A stretch of DNA of 47,130 nt from CAZTHL01 sp964613585 (GCA_964613585.1 CAZTHL010000022.1:1-47130), one strand, 5' to 3'. Positions 25,875 through 34,497 are shown, counted from the stretch's first letter. Translations and numbers: made by a program. The notes: a model not told the origin generated them from the sequence alone.

Positions 25875-26825
25875 CTAGGCGAGCGGCCGAACGCCGAGCG
25901 CATAGAGCAGCAAGGTCACCGTCAGGACGGACAGCGCGGTGGACCCGACCACGGCGCTGGCGGCCGGCGAGATCTGGGCCCGATAGCGCTCGGCGAACAG
26001 GTAGACGTTGACGCCACAGGGCATCGCCGCCATCAGCACCGCGACCTGCCCCCACAGGGCCGGCACCGAGAAGATCTGTGTCACCAGGATCCAGACCAGC
26101 AGCGGGTGCGCGACCGTCTTCATGCCGGCCATGAGCAGGGCCGCCGGCATGTCCCCCGCCGGCCGAAGCCGCGCCAGCGAGGCGCCCATCGCGAAGGTGG
26201 CGCAGGGCAGCGCCGCCTGACCCAGGCTGTCCGCCATCCGGTCGATCGGCACCGGCAGCGGCCAGCCGGACAGCTGCACGGCGAGCCCGGCCAGAAGCCC
26301 AAGCAGGATCGGGTTGCGCGTTACCTGTCCCACGGTGTTGAGCAGGAGCCGCCCGCCGGAGGCGCCCTGGCCCCGGCCGATCTCGACAAGAAGCGTGACG
26401 GTCGGGAACAGCAGCAAGGCGTGAAAGGTGATCAGCAGGAACACCGGCAGCGTCGCCGCCTCGCCCATCGCGCGCAGGATGACCGGGATGCCGAGCAGGA
26501 CCGTGTTGGAGAAGGCGCCGCCGAAGCCGAGCAGCGCCTGCTCGTCGAGTCCGAGCCTGAGAGCCAGGCGGGCCACCACCATGGTCGCCGCGTAGACGGC
26601 GAAGGTCGCCAGGTAATAGGACAGCAGAAAGTCCCAGGCGATCGGCCGCGGGAAGTCGGTGGTGGCCATGCTCCGAAACAGGAGCGCCGGGATGGCGATC
26701 GTGAACACGAACAGCGACAGGCCCCGCGCCGCATCATCGGAGAAGATGCCGGCCTTTGCCGTCGCGTAGCCGAGCCCGACCAGGCCGAACACCGGCACGA
26801 TGATGTCGAGCAGGATCGAAATCAC
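25875..26825 (-). CDS. AEC family permease (auxin efflux carrier type)
   Basis: A 316-residue, ten-span transporter of the auxin efflux carrier family. Conserved parts include PVFGLVGLGYATAKAGIF at the start, GFGGAFSNTVLLGIPVI, NPILLGLLAGL, and MPCGVNVYLFAERY in the last third. Bacterial members transport malate, malonate or other small acids; the substrate is not readable here. The start is a GTG at 26825 with only a weak ribosome site. Confidence 0.88.
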   Translation of the reverse strand: MISILLDIIVPVFGLVGLGYATAKAGIFSDDAARGLSLFVFTIAIPALLFRSMATTDFPRPIAWDFLLSYYLATFAVYAATMVVARLALRLGLDEQALLGFGGAFSNTVLLGIPVILRAMGEAATLPVFLLITFHALLLFPTVTLLVEIGRGQGASGGRLLLNTVGQVTRNPILLGLLAGLAVQLSGWPLPVPIDRMADSLGQAALPCATFAMGASLARLRPAGDMPAALLMAGMKTVAHPLLVWILVTQIFSVPALWGQVAVLMAAMPCGVNVYLFAERYRAQISPAASAVVGSTALSVLTVTLLLYALGVRPLA

Positions 26826-27053
26826 GCGGCCCGCCCGGAGAGCGTTTCCGGCTCAAGTGGCATCGCCGGCCGGCTCGCCCGCCCGGCCACCCAACGACCG
26901 CAGGCTCCGGCTCGCCGGGCGGGGCAGCGGGCCGGTGCCGAGGCCGCGTCAGGCGGGAACTTTCCACACTCCGTGGCCGCGGCAGGCCTCCAGAGGCATC
27001 GCGCGCAACGGCGGCGGGCGCGAGCCTCGCTCCCCGCGGCGGCCCGCCCGGGC

Positions 27054-29720
27054 CTAGCCGTTGCCGGCGACCCGAGCCAGAGCGGCGCCGACGCGCTCGC
27101 GGGTTGCGACATAATCGGCGCGGCGCTCGCGCTGCTCGTCGACCACCTCGTCCGGCGCCTTGGCGATGAAGTCCTGGTTGCCCAGCTTGCGGTCGATCTT
27201 TGCGATCTCACCGTCCAGCCGGTCCATCTCCTTCCGGAGCCGGGCGCGCTCGCGGTCGAGGTCGATCACCTCGGCCAGCGGCAGAATCAGCGTCGCCTCG
27301 TCGAGCACCGCCTGGGCGGAGCCGAACGGCGCCTCTGCGGCCGTCGCGATCGACTCCAGCCGGGCCAGTCGCAGGATCAGCGCCTGGTGCCGGGCCAGCC
27401 GCTGCGCGGTGGCCGGACCGGCATCCTTGATCAGCAGGCCGATCTGCGCCGAGGCCGGCACATTCATCTCGGCCCGAACCGCGCGAACGGTGCCGATAAG
27501 CCGCACCACCCAGTCCATCTCGGCCACGGCCTCGGCGTCGCGCGGCAAGGCCTCGAGGTCCGGCCACGGCGCTGCCAGCAGCAGATCGTCCGGGCGCGCC
27601 TCCTGCCGCTCCGCGGCCAGCTGCTGCCACAGCTCCTCGGTCAGGAACGGCATCATCGGGTTCAGCAGGTGCAGGATCTGTCCCAGCGCCCAGCCGGTGG
27701 CGGCCCGGGTCTCGGCGGCGGCCTCGGCGTCCGCGCCGGTCAGTATCGGCTTGGTGAACTCGAGATACCAGTCGCAGAAGGTGTTCCAGGTGAACTGGTA
27801 GAGCGCGCCCGCCGCCTCGTTGAAGCGGTACGCGGCGAGGCCGGCTTCCACCTGCGCCGCCGTGTCGGCGACCGCCCCGACGATCCAGCGATTGACCGTG
27901 AGCCGGCAGCCGCCCGGATCGAAGGCGCCGCCGGGACGGCAGTCATTCATCTCGCAATAGCGGGCGGCGTTCCACAACTTCGTGCAGAAGTTCCGGTAGC
28001 CCTCGACCCGCTGCTCCGAGAGCTTGATGTCGCGGCCCTGGGCGGCCATGGAGGTGAGCGTGAAGCGCAGCGCGTCGGCGCCGAAGCGGTCGATGAGCAC
28101 GAGCGGATCGAGGATGTTCCCCTTCGACTTCGACATCTTATGGAAGCGCGCATCGCGCACCAGCGCATGGATGTAGACGGTGCGGAACGGCACGTCGTCC
28201 ATGAAGTGCAGGCCCATCATCATCATCCGGGCGACCCAGAAGAAGATGATGTCGAACCCGGTGATGAGGACGTCACCGGGATAGTACTTACGCACCGCCT
28301 CGACCTCCTCCGGCCAGCCGAGCGTGGAGAACGGCCACAGCGCCGAGGAGAACCAGGTGTCCAGGACATCGGGGTCACGGGTCAGCGCCGTCTCCGCCCC
28401 ATAATGCTTCCGGGCGGCCGCTGTCGCGGCCTCCTCGGTCTCCTCGACGAAGATGTGGCCGTCCGGCCCATGCCAAGCCGGGATGCGATGACCCCACCAG
28501 AGCTGCCGGGAGATGCACCAGGGCTGAATGTTGCGCATCCACTCGAAATAGGTGTTCTCCCAATTGCGGGGCACGAACGCGGTCCGGCCGTCCTCGACCG
28601 CCGCGATGGCCGGCTTGGCCAGGGTCGCCGCGTCGCAGTACCACTGGTCGGTCAGCCAGGGCTCGATGGCCACGCCGGACCGGTCGCCGTGGGGCACCGC
28701 GTGGACATGGGCGTCGATCCGCTCGAGCCGGCCCTCCGCCTCGAGATCCTCGATGATCCGCCGGCGGGCCTCGTGCCGGTCAAGCCCGCGATAGGCCTCA
28801 GGCGCGGCCTCGTTGATCCTGGCCTCGGCGTCGAGGACGTTGATCATGTCGAGCCCGTGCCGGCGGCCGACCTCGAAGTCGTTGAAGTCGTGCGCCGGGG
28901 TGATCTTGACCGCGCCGCTGCCCTGCTCCGGGTCGGCGTAGCTGTCGGCGATGATGGGGATGCGTCGGCCGACCAGCGGCAGCAGCACGTCATGGCCGAT
29001 CAGGCCCCGATAGCGGTCGTCCTCGGGATGCACCGCCACCGCGGTGTCGCCCAGCATGGTCTCCGGCCGGGTCGTCGCCACGACGATCACCCGCGACGGA
29101 TCCTCGGCCAGCGGATAGCGCAGATGCCAGAGATGGCCCTGGACCTCGCGGGACTCCACCTCCAGGTCGGAGATCGCCGTGCCCAGCTTCGGGTCCCAGT
29201 TGACCAGCCGCTTGTCGCGGTACACCAGCCCTTGCCGATAGAGGGCCACGAAGACCCGGCGCACGGCCCGATTGAGCCCCTCGTCCAGCGTGAAGCGCTC
29301 GCGCGCCCAGTCGGGGGTCGCGCCGAGCCGCCGCAGCTGACCGGTGATCATGCCGCCCGATTCGGCCTTCCAGCGCCAGACCGTATCGACGAAGGCCTCG
29401 CGACCCAGATCGGTGCGACGAACCCCCCGCTCGGCGAGCTGCCGTTCGACCACCATCTGCGTGGCGATGCCCGCGTGGTCCATGCCGGGCTGCCACAGCG
29501 CGTCGCGCCCCCGCCGACGGTGATAGCGGGTCAGCACGTCCTGCAGGGTCATGTTCAGGGCGTGGCCCATGTGCAGGCTGCCGGTGACGTTGGGCGGCGG
29601 CATCATGATGGTGAAGGGCGGCCGGCCGGACTCCTCTTGGGCCGCGAACAGACCCGAACGCTCCCACGCCGCGTAGAGCCGCGCCTCGATCTCGGCCGGA
29701 TCGTAGGTCTTGTCCAACAT
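27054..29720 (-). CDS. valS: Valyl-tRNA synthetase
   Basis: Class Ia synthetase charging tRNA-Val, with editing of threonine. The ATG at 29720 gives 888 residues beginning MLDKTYDPAEIEARLYAAWE. The HIGH motif is in PPPNVTGSLHMGHALN, the editing domain carries VVATTRPETMLGDTAVAVHPED, and the KMSKS loop is in HKMSKSKGNILDPL. The C-terminal 75 or so residues form the coiled-coil arm typical of ValS. No defects are seen. Confidence 0.96.
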   Translation of the reverse strand: MLDKTYDPAEIEARLYAAWERSGLFAAQEESGRPPFTIMMPPPNVTGSLHMGHALNMTLQDVLTRYHRRRGRDALWQPGMDHAGIATQMVVERQLAERGVRRTDLGREAFVDTVWRWKAESGGMITGQLRRLGATPDWARERFTLDEGLNRAVRRVFVALYRQGLVYRDKRLVNWDPKLGTAISDLEVESREVQGHLWHLRYPLAEDPSRVIVVATTRPETMLGDTAVAVHPEDDRYRGLIGHDVLLPLVGRRIPIIADSYADPEQGSGAVKITPAHDFNDFEVGRRHGLDMINVLDAEARINEAAPEAYRGLDRHEARRRIIEDLEAEGRLERIDAHVHAVPHGDRSGVAIEPWLTDQWYCDAATLAKPAIAAVEDGRTAFVPRNWENTYFEWMRNIQPWCISRQLWWGHRIPAWHGPDGHIFVEETEEAATAAARKHYGAETALTRDPDVLDTWFSSALWPFSTLGWPEEVEAVRKYYPGDVLITGFDIIFFWVARMMMMGLHFMDDVPFRTVYIHALVRDARFHKMSKSKGNILDPLVLIDRFGADALRFTLTSMAAQGRDIKLSEQRVEGYRNFCTKLWNAARYCEMNDCRPGGAFDPGGCRLTVNRWIVGAVADTAAQVEAGLAAYRFNEAAGALYQFTWNTFCDWYLEFTKPILTGADAEAAAETRAATGWALGQILHLLNPMMPFLTEELWQQLAAERQEARPDDLLLAAPWPDLEALPRDAEAVAEMDWVVRLIGTVRAVRAEMNVPASAQIGLLIKDAGPATAQRLARHQALILRLARLESIATAAEAPFGSAQAVLDEATLILPLAEVIDLDRERARLRKEMDRLDGEIAKIDRKLGNQDFIAKAPDEVVDEQRERRADYVATRERVGAALARVAGNG

Positions 29721-29787
29721 CGCCGAAGGATCCCTCGCACGTGCTCCCGGTTGCGCGGACGCCGCGGCCCGACGCTGACGGCTTGGC

Positions 29788-29815
29788 AATGTATCGGGCT
29801 TACGCCGGCTGTCCA
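29788..29815 (-). promoter_or_regulatory. Predicted sigma-70 promoter of valS
   Basis: On the minus strand TGGACA (29815-29810) and TACATT (29793-29788) are 16 bases apart. They would start a leader of about 60 bases before the valS ATG at 29720. Confidence 0.45.
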
Positions 29816-29868
29816 CCGGAGGCCGGCGGTCGGAGGCTGGAGCGTTTCCGCCTTAGGCGCAACCGGCC

Positions 29869-29926
29869 CCGGCCCGCGCCCCCGCCGGGCCCTCCCCCCG
29901 GCCCGCGCCCCCGCCGGGCCCTCCCC
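29869..29926. repeat. Perfect 29-bp tandem duplication upstream of valS
   Basis: Two identical 29-base units (29869-29897 and 29898-29926) of pure C/G-rich DNA, each starting CCGGCCCGCG and ending GGGCCCTCCCC. They lie between popZ and valS, upstream of the predicted valS promoter. Likely a slippage or recombination product. Confidence 0.85.
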
Positions 29927-30004
29927 TCGGCCCGCCTCAGCATGCTGTCGTTGGCTGGCCGGGCGGACGAGCGGGCCGGCGCTGCCGCCTGAGCCGAAAC
30001 CGCC

Positions 30005-30595
30005 CTAGGACCCGGAGCCGCTGCCCCGGATCCGCCGCACCTCCTGCTCGACGATGCCGGGCAGATGGCGGTCGAGCCATTCCTGCAGCATGGGCCGCAG
30101 CATCTCCCGGACCATCTGCTCCAGGGTGGCCGAGCCGTTGCCGAGCGGCAGCGCGCCGACCGGCGTGGCGAGCGCGTGGCCATTGCCCAGCCCCGGCTGC
30201 TCCGGCGCCAGCTCGGTCAGATCGAGGATGTCGTCCTGCGCGCCGCCGCCGCCGAGGGCCTCCGCCGGGGCGATCTCATCCAGCTGGAACACGTCGTCAT
30301 CGTCGTCGACCCTGGCCACCGGGCTTGCCGACCCGGCGTCGGTGGCCGGCGGCCAAGCGGCGGCGCCGGCCGGCACGGGATCCGCCCCCGGCCCTCCCCG
30401 CTCCGGCGCCACGTCCGCCCCCACGGACCCGACGGGCGCCGCCGGACGCGCCGCCTCCGCAGGGTCGCCCGGGGACGCCGGGGTCGCCGGCCGCCCCTCC
30501 TGACCCGGGGCTTCGCTGTCCTCCGAGATGATCCGGCGGATGGAGGCGAGAATCTCCTCCATGGACGGTTCGTTGGAAGTCCTCTGCTCGCTCAT
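30005..30595 (-). CDS. popZ: PopZ-family polar organizing protein (DUF2497)
   Basis: PopZ forms polar condensates that tether the chromosome origin through ParB in alphaproteobacteria. The ATG at 30595 gives 196 residues. The N-terminal helix NEPSMEEILASIRRIISED and the C-terminal oligomerisation block LEQMVREMLRPMLQEWLDR followed by HLPGIVEQEVRRI are both characteristic. Between them lies an acidic, Pro/Ala/Gly-rich disordered linker of about 125 residues, as expected for this family. It lies between tolC and valS, its usual setting in many alphaproteobacteria. Confidence 0.88.
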   Translation of the reverse strand: MSEQRTSNEPSMEEILASIRRIISEDSEAPGQEGRPATPASPGDPAEAARPAAPVGSVGADVAPERGGPGADPVPAGAAAWPPATDAGSASPVARVDDDDDVFQLDEIAPAEALGGGGAQDDILDLTELAPEQPGLGNGHALATPVGALPLGNGSATLEQMVREMLRPMLQEWLDRHLPGIVEQEVRRIRGSGSGS

Positions 30596-30704
30596 CGCGC
30601 GCGTGCCTTGTCCGTTCCGCTGACGGCCCACCCCCCGGGTCAGCGCGATCTACCGCGGCATGTATTACGGATATTCTAAGATTCCATGTCTGCAGCGGTC
30701 CGGA

Positions 30705-32144
30705 TCATCGGGAGTCCTCGATCGAGGTGCCCCAGATGCGCGAGCGCGTCCGATCGTAGCTGACGTCGAACTCGTAATAGTCGACGGGCAGATTGAGCGC
30801 GCGGGCGGTCAGCCGGCCGACCGACGCCAGCACCTCATAGGCGGCCACCAGCTCATCGCGCTGCGCGGTGACCAGATCGACCTGCGAATCGAGCAGCACC
30901 GTCTGCGCGTCGAGGATGTCCAGCACGGTACGAGCGCCAACCAGGGCCTCCTGCTCGACGCCATCGAGCGCGATCTCGTTGGCCCGCACCTCCGACAGCA
31001 GGGATTCGATGGTGGCGCGCGCCGTCGTCAGGTCGACCCAGGCGGCGACGGCGGCGTCGACCACGTCGCGCCGGGTCTCCTCGACCAGGATGCGCACCTC
31101 GTTGGCGACGTGCTTGGCGGCGCGCACGTTCGAGGTGACCAGACCGGCCTGATAGAGCGGCACGGTGACCTGGGCGGTGACCTGCGCCGTGCTCTGGCTG
31201 CTCACCGTCGTGCTCGGCTCGACGTCGCGCGTGACCGAGCCGGTGATACTGACATCGGGCAAGAGGCCGGCCCGCGCCACGTCGACGGCGGCCAGCGCGG
31301 CGCGCTCCGAGAACTGGACCGCAATGATGTTCGGGTTGTTCGCGGCGGCCAGCGCGATGGTCTCCTCGAGCGAGGTCGGCAGGCCCGGCGGTGCCGGCGG
31401 CGCCTGCAGGCTGCCCGGCGGGATCCCGACCACCCGCTCGAACTCCGAGCGCGTGTCGCGCAGCTCGCCTTCGGCGACGATGCGCCCGGCGACGGCGCCC
31501 GCGACCCCGGCCTCGGCCTGGGCCACGTCTGTGCGCGTGACCTCGCCGACGTTGAAGCGGTCCTGCGCCGCCTCCAGCTGCCGGCGCAGGACCTGCTCGT
31601 TGTTGATCTCGAGCTCGAGCACCGCTTGCGCCTCGACCACGTCCAGGTAGGCCGTGACCGTCTCGAGCAGGATGTCCTGCTCGGTGTCGACCACCGTGGC
31701 TCGCTCCGTCTGGATGTTGTTCTCCGCCTCGCGCAGCTCGGCGAAGGTCTCGCCGCCCTGGTAGATCGGCTGCGACACGCTGATGCCGATCGACGCCGGG
31801 GTGATCGTCTCGCTCTCCGAGTCGTCGTCGTCGTCGTCCGCGCCGAACAGGGCGTCCGAGCCGAAGGCGCCGTCCTCGAACTCGGTCGAGGTATAGGTGA
31901 CGCCGGCATCGCCGGTGACCGAGACCGTCGGCCGGATGGTCGACAGCGCCTCGGGGATCTCCTCGTTGGTCGCGTTCAGACCGGCGAGCGCGGCCGCCAG
32001 GGTGGGGTTGGTGGCGTAGGCCTGCGCCAGCGCCTCCTGCAGGGTCTGCGCCGGCGCCACCGCGGGGCCGGCAATCCAGGCGAGCGCGCCGGCGGCCACG
32101 GCAACCCCGGTGGCGCGGCCCCGGCTCTTGCTGCGTCGAGTCAT
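30705..32144 (-). CDS. tolC: TolC family outer-membrane efflux channel
   Basis: Outer-membrane channel protein used by type I secretion and drug efflux. The ATG at 32144 gives 479 residues with a signal peptide ending near PAVAPAQ-TLQEAL. Two homologous halves of the outer-membrane efflux domain can be seen, with repeated VGEVTRTDVAQAEA and VGARTVLDILDAQTVLLDSQ motifs. An unusual acidic run of six aspartates lies near residues 103-108, in a predicted extracellular loop. It starts two bases after the rhodanese stop and has no pump genes beside it, as is typical for a shared TolC. Confidence 0.92.
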   Translation of the reverse strand: MTRRSKSRGRATGVAVAAGALAWIAGPAVAPAQTLQEALAQAYATNPTLAAALAGLNATNEEIPEALSTIRPTVSVTGDAGVTYTSTEFEDGAFGSDALFGADDDDDDSESETITPASIGISVSQPIYQGGETFAELREAENNIQTERATVVDTEQDILLETVTAYLDVVEAQAVLELEINNEQVLRRQLEAAQDRFNVGEVTRTDVAQAEAGVAGAVAGRIVAEGELRDTRSEFERVVGIPPGSLQAPPAPPGLPTSLEETIALAAANNPNIIAVQFSERAALAAVDVARAGLLPDVSITGSVTRDVEPSTTVSSQSTAQVTAQVTVPLYQAGLVTSNVRAAKHVANEVRILVEETRRDVVDAAVAAWVDLTTARATIESLLSEVRANEIALDGVEQEALVGARTVLDILDAQTVLLDSQVDLVTAQRDELVAAYEVLASVGRLTARALNLPVDYYEFDVSYDRTRSRIWGTSIEDSR

Positions 32145-32146
32145 GC

Positions 32147-32494
32147 TCAGTACCGCTTCATCGTTGGGTCGATGCGCGCCGCCCAGGCATCGATCCCGCC
32201 GGCCAGGTTCCAGGCCTGGTCGAACCCCTGGCTGCGCAGCCACATTGTGACATGAAAGCTGCGAACACCGGTGTGACAGATCACGACCAAGGGCCGGTCC
32301 GCCGGCAAATCCCCCACGCCCTGTTGCAATTGGCCCATCGGCATCAGCAGCGCATCGTCGAGCGCGCAGATCTCCCGTTCCCAGGGCTCCCGCACATCGA
32401 GCACGGCGACCGCCGCGCCCTCGCGGCGCCATTCGGCCAGATGCTCGGCCGAGATCTCGAGCGGCTCGTCGCCGCCCCAGGGGGTCGAGCCCAT
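32147..32494 (-). CDS. Rhodanese-like sulfurtransferase domain protein
   Basis: A 115-residue single rhodanese domain with LDVREPWERE and the active-site loop VICHTGVRS, where C73 is the expected persulfide cysteine. It may move sulfane sulfur; the partner is unknown. It is ten bases after the PIMT-like gene and two bases before tolC. This three-gene order is common in alphaproteobacteria, though a functional link to TolC is not established. Confidence 0.9.
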   Translation of the reverse strand: MGSTPWGGDEPLEISAEHLAEWRREGAAVAVLDVREPWEREICALDDALLMPMGQLQQGVGDLPADRPLVVICHTGVRSFHVTMWLRSQGFDQAWNLAGGIDAWAARIDPTMKRY

Positions 32495-32504
32495 CGCCGG
32501 CCCC

Positions 32505-33161
32505 TCAGAACTGGAACACCGGCCGCGGCTCGAAGCCGGGCAGCCAGGGCGTCGCGGCGTCGCAGAACTCGCGCCGCGAGACGGCTTCGCCGAAGCGGCC
32601 GACCAGCATGCCCCGGCCGACGCCGCCGCCGGTGCGCAGCACGGTGACCAGCCGCCCGCCGGGCGCGAGCTGATCGGTGATCAAGGTCGGGATCTCCGCC
32701 ACCGCGCCGCCGAGCACGATGACCTGGAAGGGCGCCTGGTCGGCGTAGCCCGCGGTCAGCGGCCCCTCCACCACCACGGCGTTGTCGAGCCCAAGCTGGC
32801 GCAGGTTCTCCGAGGCCGTCCGGGCAAGGTCGGCATCGGTCTCGACCGCCACCACCGTGTTGGCGACATGGGCCAGAAGGGCGGTCGAGTAGCCGCTGGC
32901 ACAGCCGATGTCGAGGACCACGTCGGCCCGGGTGATCGCCGCCTCGTTCAGCAGCCGCGCCAGCACGAGCGGCTCGACGAGGTAGCGGTTGTTGCCCAGG
33001 TGTAGATCCTCGTCGATGTAGGCGTAGCCGCGCATGGCCTTCGGCAGAAACACCTCCCGAGGCACCGAGCCCAAGGCCGACAGCACGGCGAGATCGGTGA
33101 CCCCGTTGGGCTTGATCTGCCCCTCGACCATGCTTTGCCGCATTCTGGCGAAATCAACCAT
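32505..33161 (-). CDS. PIMT-like methyltransferase, probably not a true PIMT
   Basis: A 218-residue SAM-dependent methyltransferase of the protein-isoaspartate methyltransferase family, from the ATG at 33161 (MVDFARMRQSMVEGQIKPNG). The SAM motif is LDIGCASGYSTALLA followed by VVAVETDADL. The hallmark GxxISQP of real PIMT, intact in pcm at 7303-7974, is replaced here by HLGNNRYLVEP, so the usual substrate site is missing. The family is often found upstream of rhodanese-tolC. It is first in that set and likely transcribed from the promoter at 33270-33298. Confidence 0.85.
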   Translation of the reverse strand: MVDFARMRQSMVEGQIKPNGVTDLAVLSALGSVPREVFLPKAMRGYAYIDEDLHLGNNRYLVEPLVLARLLNEAAITRADVVLDIGCASGYSTALLAHVANTVVAVETDADLARTASENLRQLGLDNAVVVEGPLTAGYADQAPFQVIVLGGAVAEIPTLITDQLAPGGRLVTVLRTGGGVGRGMLVGRFGEAVSRREFCDAATPWLPGFEPRPVFQF

Positions 33162-33269
33162 GGGCGCGTTCCGGACCAGGCAGGAGGGTGACGTGCGACG
33201 GACGCCGTCGGGGCGCGGCCGACGGGCCCGGAGCCGGGCGGCGGGCCTTCCGGCGGCGGAAGTGCGGGC

Positions 33270-33298
33270 TATATACCGGTCGGGCCGACGGGACACAA
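33270..33298 (-). promoter_or_regulatory. Predicted promoter of the PIMT-like/rhodanese/tolC set
   Basis: On the minus strand TTGTGT (33298-33293) and TATATA (33275-33270) are 17 bases apart, about 100 bases upstream of the first gene. A 12-bp repeat array begins two bases beyond the -35. The remaining leader (33162-33269) is GC-rich and shows no gene or RNA. Confidence 0.5.
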
Positions 33299-33299
33299 C

Positions 33300-33359
33300 G
33301 GATGGCGCGCCGGATGGCGCGACGGATGGCGCGACGGATGGCGCGACGGATGGCGCGAC
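33300..33359. repeat. Five tandem copies of a 12-bp unit beside a promoter
   Basis: The unit GGATGGCGCGAC is present at 33312-33323, 33324-33335, 33336-33347 and 33348-33359 without mismatch, and once at 33300-33311 with one change (GGATGGCGCGCC). The array abuts the -35 of the predicted leftward promoter at 33270-33298 and lies about 120 bases before the tRNA-Asn gene. Confidence 0.95.
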
Positions 33360-33480
33360 CGCTCGGCCGCCCGGCACGCACCGGCCGCGCGTGTTGCAGA
33401 ACCGTGATCGGCCGCTGGTCTCGCTTCGGTCAAGCTGCTATAAGCCCTGGGGCGTGACCACGCGGTCGTCCGGCGTCTGT

Positions 33481-33555
33481 TCCCCGGTAGCTCAGTGGTA
33501 GAGCAGGTGGCTGTTAACCACCCTGTCGCTGGTTCGAATCCGGCCCGGGGAGCCA
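33481..33555 (+). tRNA. tRNA-Asn (anticodon GTT)
   Basis: A 75-base cloverleaf with a 7-bp acceptor stem (TCCCCGG with CCGGGGA), D arm with GGTAG, anticodon stem GGTGG/CCACC around CTGTTAA (anticodon GTT at 33513-33515), T arm with GGTTCGAATCC, discriminator G, and encoded CCA at 33553-33555. A TATAAG at 33439-33444 may be the -10 of its promoter, but the matching -35 is weak. Confidence 0.95.
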
Positions 33556-33572
33556 CGCCCACGGTCGCGCCC

Positions 33573-33635
33573 CGTCACCCCCGCCCGGCCTGTCACCCCG
33601 CCCGGCCCGTCACCCCGCCCGGCCCGTCACCCCGG
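33573..33635. repeat. 17-bp tandem repeats between tRNA-Asn and the GNAT gene
   Basis: Units of the form CGTCACCCCGCCCGGCC occur at 33573-33590 (18 bases, one extra C), 33591-33607 (first base changed), 33608-33624, and partly at 33625-33635. The last copy contains the stop codon of the GNAT gene, so the array has fixed or altered the end of that protein. Confidence 0.85.
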
Positions 33636-34238
33636 CTCCGGCCGTCCGGGCCAGGGCATCCCCGCCCAGGGCACCGCGGCCGCCGGCGGCCTCAGTCCGG
33701 TCAGCACATCGAGGTCGCCATAGCGGTAGGCCACCGCGGGCAAGGCCACGTCGTGGACCTGGATCGGGCGGCGCGCGCAGACGGTGCCGCCCAGCCTCTC
33801 GTAGAACGCCCGTGCCGGCGCGTTGTCGCGCAGCACCCAGACCACCGCCGGCTCCAGGGCGTGGCCCTGCAGCCAGCCGGCCATCATCGCCATAAGACTC
33901 CGGCCGAGGCCGCGGCGGCCCGCCGACCTCAGGATATAAAGCTCATACACCTCGCCGATCAGCGAGTCGCCCCGGCCCCGCGCCGGCCCGCACGAGCCGA
34001 AGCCGACCACGCCGTGCGTCGCATGATCGGCGACGTAGAGCGCCGCGAACCGGTCCGATCGGGGCCGCGCGCCGCGGTTGTCACGCTGCCGCGCCGACAG
34101 GCCGCGCAGCACATGCCGGGGAATCAGGTCGGCATAGGACTCGCGCCAGCTCACCGCGCCGACCCGGGCGATCGCGTCGGCGTCCTCGGCGCGCGCGCGC
34201 CGTATCTCCACATCCTCGACAGCGTGCGGCCCGCTCAC
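33627..34238 (-). CDS. GNAT family N-acetyltransferase
   Basis: A 203-residue acetyl-CoA dependent acetyltransferase. The GTG at 34238 with GGAG seven bases upstream gives the natural domain start (VEIRRARAEDADAIARVG). The acetyl-CoA loop reads YILRSAGRRGLGRSLM and the closing motif is NAPARAFYERLGG. The substrate is unknown. The C-terminal 20 residues are Pro/Gly-rich and their end falls in the tandem repeat. The 259 bases upstream are extremely GC-rich and show no gene. Confidence 0.88.
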   Translation of the reverse strand: MSGPHAVEDVEIRRARAEDADAIARVGAVSWRESYADLIPRHVLRGLSARQRDNRGARPRSDRFAALYVADHATHGVVGFGSCGPARGRGDSLIGEVYELYILRSAGRRGLGRSLMAMMAGWLQGHALEPAVVWVLRDNAPARAFYERLGGTVCARRPIQVHDVALPAVAYRYGDLDVLTGLRPPAAAVPWAGMPWPGRPEPG

Positions 34239-34497
34239 CGTCCCGCTCCGGCCCGGGAGATCACGAGGACCGGGTATCGGCGCCCGGATCACCGATGCCC
34301 GCGCCGGACCGGGCGTCGCCCTCGGGCGACATGTCCGGCCGACCCGGGCGGCAGTGTGACAGGCCGACCGCCGGCCGTACAGGGCCGAGCCTGCCGGCCC
34401 GGGCGCGGACGGCGGCGCGGACGGCGCGCGCCTGCGGCGCCGGGTGTCGCGCCGACCTCCGGGCCACGGGCCGGACCCGCGGCAAGGGACCGACCGG

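Noticed and set aside
26106..30008. A 1300-codon plus-strand open frame
   Set aside because: It is antisense to popZ's edge, valS and the AEC gene; valS carries all its motifs on the other strand. Long antisense frames are expected at this GC content, and the translation is low-complexity Arg/Gly/His-rich.
33481..33555. tRNA-Asn as an attachment site of an integrated element
   Set aside because: No integrase gene nearby and no second copy of the tRNA 3' end was noticed downstream.
33300..33635. Repeats as a CRISPR array
   Set aside because: Units of 12 and 17 bases are directly tandem with no spacers, and no cas genes are present.
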